Assembly: GCA_012511795.1 (NCBI GenBank)
Contig: JAAZFJ010000215.1
Coordinates: 1-40,055, forward strand
Length of the DNA: 40,055 nt
Source: Syntrophomonadaceae bacterium
Lineage (GTDB): Bacteria > Bacillota > Syntrophomonadia > Syntrophomonadales > Syntrophomonadaceae
Direction of reading: 5' to 3'
A program made the position numbers and the translations under genes. Positions 37,410-40,055 of the stretch are shown here, one piece after another; the first letter of the stretch is position 1; the number at the start of each line of letters is the position of its first letter. The notes beneath the pieces were generated by a model. The model was not told the origin of the DNA. It was given only the letters and a program-made list of their open reading frames with translations, and did not search any database.

Positions 37410-38772
37410 TACTCATTTGGACAATACTGGTGGTTATATTACCCATTAAATCATGGACACGCACGGCTATCGCATATTTGTTCCGTGCCGGGATACGTAC
37501 TATAATATCTAGACAAAGAGAATCATCTAGTTTTCTGGTTTTTCTAAAAACCTGTATATTGGAGTAAAAATTATTGCCGTTGTGATTCAGGTCTATTTCC
37601 CAAAAGTGTATTAAGGCTGCAGGATGATTGTGCTTATAATTTTCCGGCAGTGATTCAGGTATGTAGTTTTTTATATTGATACTGATATCTATTTCACCAT
37701 CAGATTCCTTAATGGTACGTGCTTCAACTTCCAGCAGGGAATTTTGACTGGATGGCTGATTGATTACCTCCAGAGAAAAAGGATTTGCATTACACTTTAT
37801 TAAGCGGCTGAGAGCAGTTTCTATTGCCAATTGACCTGAATCACAGCAGATCCAGGATCTGCCCGTTTGTTCACAAACTTCCGCTGTAGTAGCGGAACCG
37901 GCATAGAAATCTGCTACCAAACTGCCCGGATTACTGGCTGCAGCGATTATTCTTTTAATCAGGCTGATGGGTTTTTGAGTGGGAAATTTTAAGTTTTCCC
38001 GGGCAGTAGGACTTAAGATTTTATTTATATCCGCCCACCAATCCTGTAAATTAGCACCTTTTTCATTTAATTTGTATTTATCTCCTTTGATTCTGGTCAA
38101 GCCTCTTTGAACTGTACCTTCCGTATACGGGCGATACTGTGGATTGAATATATAATCCACACCTTTCACATACCACAAAATTACATCATGCTTTCTTTGA
38201 AAATGTCTTACTGCACCGCTGCCCCCGCTGTAACACCAAACAATCTCATTTATGAAAGCGTCCGGGGTAAATATCTCATCCAACAGCACTTTCACATAAT
38301 GACTGATATGCCAGTCTAAGTGTACAAATATACTGCCATTAGCCTTGAGCAGTTTATACATTACTTTCAACCTGGAATAAATATGATTAAGATAATTTTC
38401 TGTTTCATTATTCCAGGTATCCTCAAAAGCTGGGCGGTTAATGGTTTGTTTTGTGCCCTTACTTTCGATGATGGTTTTAATATGATAATTGCTGGCACTC
38501 ATATAAGGCGGGTCGATATAAATCAAATCAATACTTTTTTCAAATCCCTGGGTTAATAGAAACTGCATTACATCTAGATTATCGCCTTGTATTAGCCTGT
38601 TTTTAACCGTTAAGTTTTCATTATGTATTTTCACAGTAGGAACGAACAGTGTTTTTTCCGTTATCATATTGGGAATGATAAAATCCTGTGCATTTACATG
38701 TAAATCATTATCAAAATGCACCTCAGTATCTTTATCTGACCATATCAAAGTAATATTTTGTTTCTGTTTCAA
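37396..38772 (-). CDS. Site-specific DNA methyltransferase (N4/N6, DPPY-type, beta-like motif order), no restriction partner seen
   Basis: LIYIDPPYMSASNYHI (motif IV) precedes PTQKPISLIKRIIAAASNPGSLVADFYAGSATTAEVCEQTGRSWICCD (motifs X/I). TTG start with AAGGAGA RBS. Confidence 0.92.
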   Translation of the reverse strand: MKQKQNITLIWSDKDTEVHFDNDLHVNAQDFIIPNMITEKTLFVPTVKIHNENLTVKNRLIQGDNLDVMQFLLTQGFEKSIDLIYIDPPYMSASNYHIKTIIESKGTKQTINRPAFEDTWNNETENYLNHIYSRLKVMYKLLKANGSIFVHLDWHISHYVKVLLDEIFTPDAFINEIVWCYSGGSGAVRHFQRKHDVILWYVKGVDYIFNPQYRPYTEGTVQRGLTRIKGDKYKLNEKGANLQDWWADINKILSPTARENLKFPTQKPISLIKRIIAAASNPGSLVADFYAGSATTAEVCEQTGRSWICCDSGQLAIETALSRLIKCNANPFSLEVINQPSSQNSLLEVEARTIKESDGEIDISINIKNYIPESLPENYKHNHPAALIHFWEIDLNHNGNNFYSNIQVFRKTRKLDDSLCLDIIVRIPARNKYAIAVRVHDLMGNITTSIVQMSTNLS

Positions 38773-38814
38773 AACACATTCTCCTTAGTTGCAAGAACAT
38801 ACTTAAATCTTAAC

Positions 38815-38843
38815 ATAAAAAATAGTCCTGCAATAACAGGACT
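38815..38843 (-). terminator. Rho-independent terminator after the small peptide downstream of sigG
   Basis: AGTCCTG (38824-38830) / CAGGACT (38837-38843), 6-nt loop, followed on minus strand by ATTTTTTATG. Confidence 0.8.
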
Positions 38844-38863
38844 AGTAAGAATCAACATGAATG

Positions 38864-39010
38864 TTAACTATCTATTTTTTGCAGTGTAATAAGATTGTCT
38901 GATGTAAAAGCCGGGCCGCTGGCATAGAAATCTGCTGCAACTGGTATTAAAAGAGCGATTATTATTGCGATCAAAAAAACTACTGTAACACTGCCATTAT
39001 TTCGTCCCAT
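38864..39010 (-). CDS. Small predicted membrane/secreted peptide, 48 aa
   Basis: My translation: MGRNNGSVTVVFLIAIIIALLIPVAADFYASGPAFTSDNLITLQKIDS; AAAGGGG upstream; lies between sigG and a terminator. Confidence 0.6.
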   Translation of the reverse strand: MGRNNGSVTVVFLIAIIIALLIPVAADFYASGPAFTSDNLITLQKIDS

Positions 39011-39032
39011 TTCTACTTTTCCCCTTTACGAA

Positions 39033-39803
39033 TCAAATATATTTTTTCAGCTGTTTTAAAGCAGCTTTCTCAAGCCTTGAAACCTGGGCTTGAGAGATAC
39101 CTATTTCTTCTGCCACTTCCATTTGGGTCTTACCGTGAAAAAACCTGAGTGATACAATATGTTTCTCTCTTTCATTAAGCTTTTTCATGGCTTCCTTTAT
39201 GGTTATCTCTTCCAGCCATAACTCGTCAGTATTTTTATCATCACTGATTTGATCCATAACCAGAATTGGATCTCCGCCATCATTGTAAATCGGTTCGAAA
39301 AGAGAAACTGGTTCCTGGATAGCATCCAGGGCGAATACCACTTCTTCCCTTGGGACTTCCAACTGCTGGGCGATTTGTGCTACAGTGGGCTCTGCTGAAT
39401 TGTCAGACACCATTTTTTCACGTACCTGTAATGCTTTATAGGCTATATCCCGCAATGAACGGGATACCCTGACGGCATTATTGTCTCTTAAATAGCGCCG
39501 GATCTCTCCAATTACCATTGGCACTGCATAGGTTGAAAAGCGGACATTCTGGCTCAGGTCAAAATTATCAATGGCTTTGATCAGGCCAATACAGCCAACT
39601 TGAAATAAATCATCAACATATTCCCCGCGATTACTGAACCTTTGTATTACACTCAATACCAGACGTAAGTTGCCCTGGATCAACGTTTCCCTGGCTTCAA
39701 GCTGCCCTGACTGCAAAAGAGTAAATAGTCTGCGCATTTCTTCATTTTTTAGAACAGGAAGTTTTGAGGTGTTTACGCCGCATATTTCTACTTTGTTTAT
39801 CAA
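39033..39803 (-). CDS. sigG: RNA polymerase sporulation sigma factor SigG
   Basis: NKVEICGVNTSKLPVLKNEEMRRLF...NLRLVLSVIQRFSNRGEYVDDLFQVGCIGLIKAIDNFDLSQNVRFSTYAVPMVIGEIRRYLRDNNAVRVSRSLRDIAYKAL is closely SigG-like. TTG start. Confidence 0.97.
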   Translation of the reverse strand: MINKVEICGVNTSKLPVLKNEEMRRLFTLLQSGQLEARETLIQGNLRLVLSVIQRFSNRGEYVDDLFQVGCIGLIKAIDNFDLSQNVRFSTYAVPMVIGEIRRYLRDNNAVRVSRSLRDIAYKALQVREKMVSDNSAEPTVAQIAQQLEVPREEVVFALDAIQEPVSLFEPIYNDGGDPILVMDQISDDKNTDELWLEEITIKEAMKKLNEREKHIVSLRFFHGKTQMEVAEEIGISQAQVSRLEKAALKQLKKYI

Positions 39804-39930
39804 TCATTTTACCCCTTCCACGTAAATAGTGTTATTAGGGAGAAGTAACCCAATCTCATTTAAAGGAAGATTTGTTATTAGGATTATTTACTTAACTGAA
39901 AATTTTTATTCGATTAATAAAAAAATGGCT

Positions 39931-39957
39931 AAAAATAAAGCCCTCCAAAGAGGACTT
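39931..39957 (-). terminator. Terminator downstream of sigE
   Basis: AAGCCCTC (39938-39945) / GAGGACTT (39950-39957) with one G-U pair, followed on the minus strand by TATTTTT. Confidence 0.7.
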
Positions 39958-39974
39958 AATTTATTTTTGGATTA

Positions 39975-40055
39975 CTATTCTATTTTTCTTATTTCTCTTT
40001 GCAGTCTTTTTAAAATCCTCTTTTCCAGACGTGATATATAAGATTGTGATATTCC
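39975..40055 (-). CDS. sigE: RNA polymerase sporulation sigma factor SigE, C-terminal end (truncated by window)
   Basis: My translation: GISQSYISRLEKRILKRLQREIRKIE*, matching the SigE region 4.2 C-terminus, directly upstream of sigG as in Bacillus/Clostridium. Confidence 0.85.
   Translation of the reverse strand, partial: GISQSYISRLEKRILKRLQREIRKIE

Noticed and set aside
1-40055. CRISPR arrays, tRNA/rRNA genes, prophage or complete IS elements
   Set aside because: No regularly spaced repeats, no cloverleaf-like or rRNA sequence, and no transposase or phage proteins recognised; XerC here is the housekeeping copy by synteny.

Overview
This 40 kb window looks like conserved chromosomal backbone from a spore-forming Clostridia-type Firmicute. 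Almost everything is on the minus strand. Read 5'->3' on that strand (high to low coordinates), the order is: sigE 3' end - sigG - 48-aa membrane peptide - solitary DNA methyltransferase - [two small plus-strand ORFs] - dprA - topA - trmFO - xerC - hslV - hslU - codY // rpsB - tsf - pyrH - frr - uppS - cdsA - AI-2E permease - dxr - rseP - ispG - proS - mgtC-like - polC // rimP - nusA - ylxR - ylxQ - infB - rbfA - nrnA - truB - ribF // rpsO - pnp - polysaccharide deacetylase - dacB-type carboxypeptidase - M16 peptidase. I saw no CRISPR array, tRNA, rRNA, prophage or transposase gene. The observations most worth following up are: (1) PolC lacks the DnaQ-like 3'-5' exonuclease normally inserted in its PHP domain; (2) a compact TIR-bounded palindromic element (MITE/REP-like) with neighbouring repeat fragments sits between ribF and rpsO; (3) a solitary beta-class DNA methyltransferase lies next to dprA and sigG, and its 3' end overlaps that of a two-gene small-protein unit that is the only supported plus-strand coding in the window; (4) a small membrane peptide follows sigG; (5) candidate autoregulatory leaders and attenuators occur at rpsO, pnp, rpsB and tsf. 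All protein calls come from reading motifs and recalled family sequences; no database search was run.
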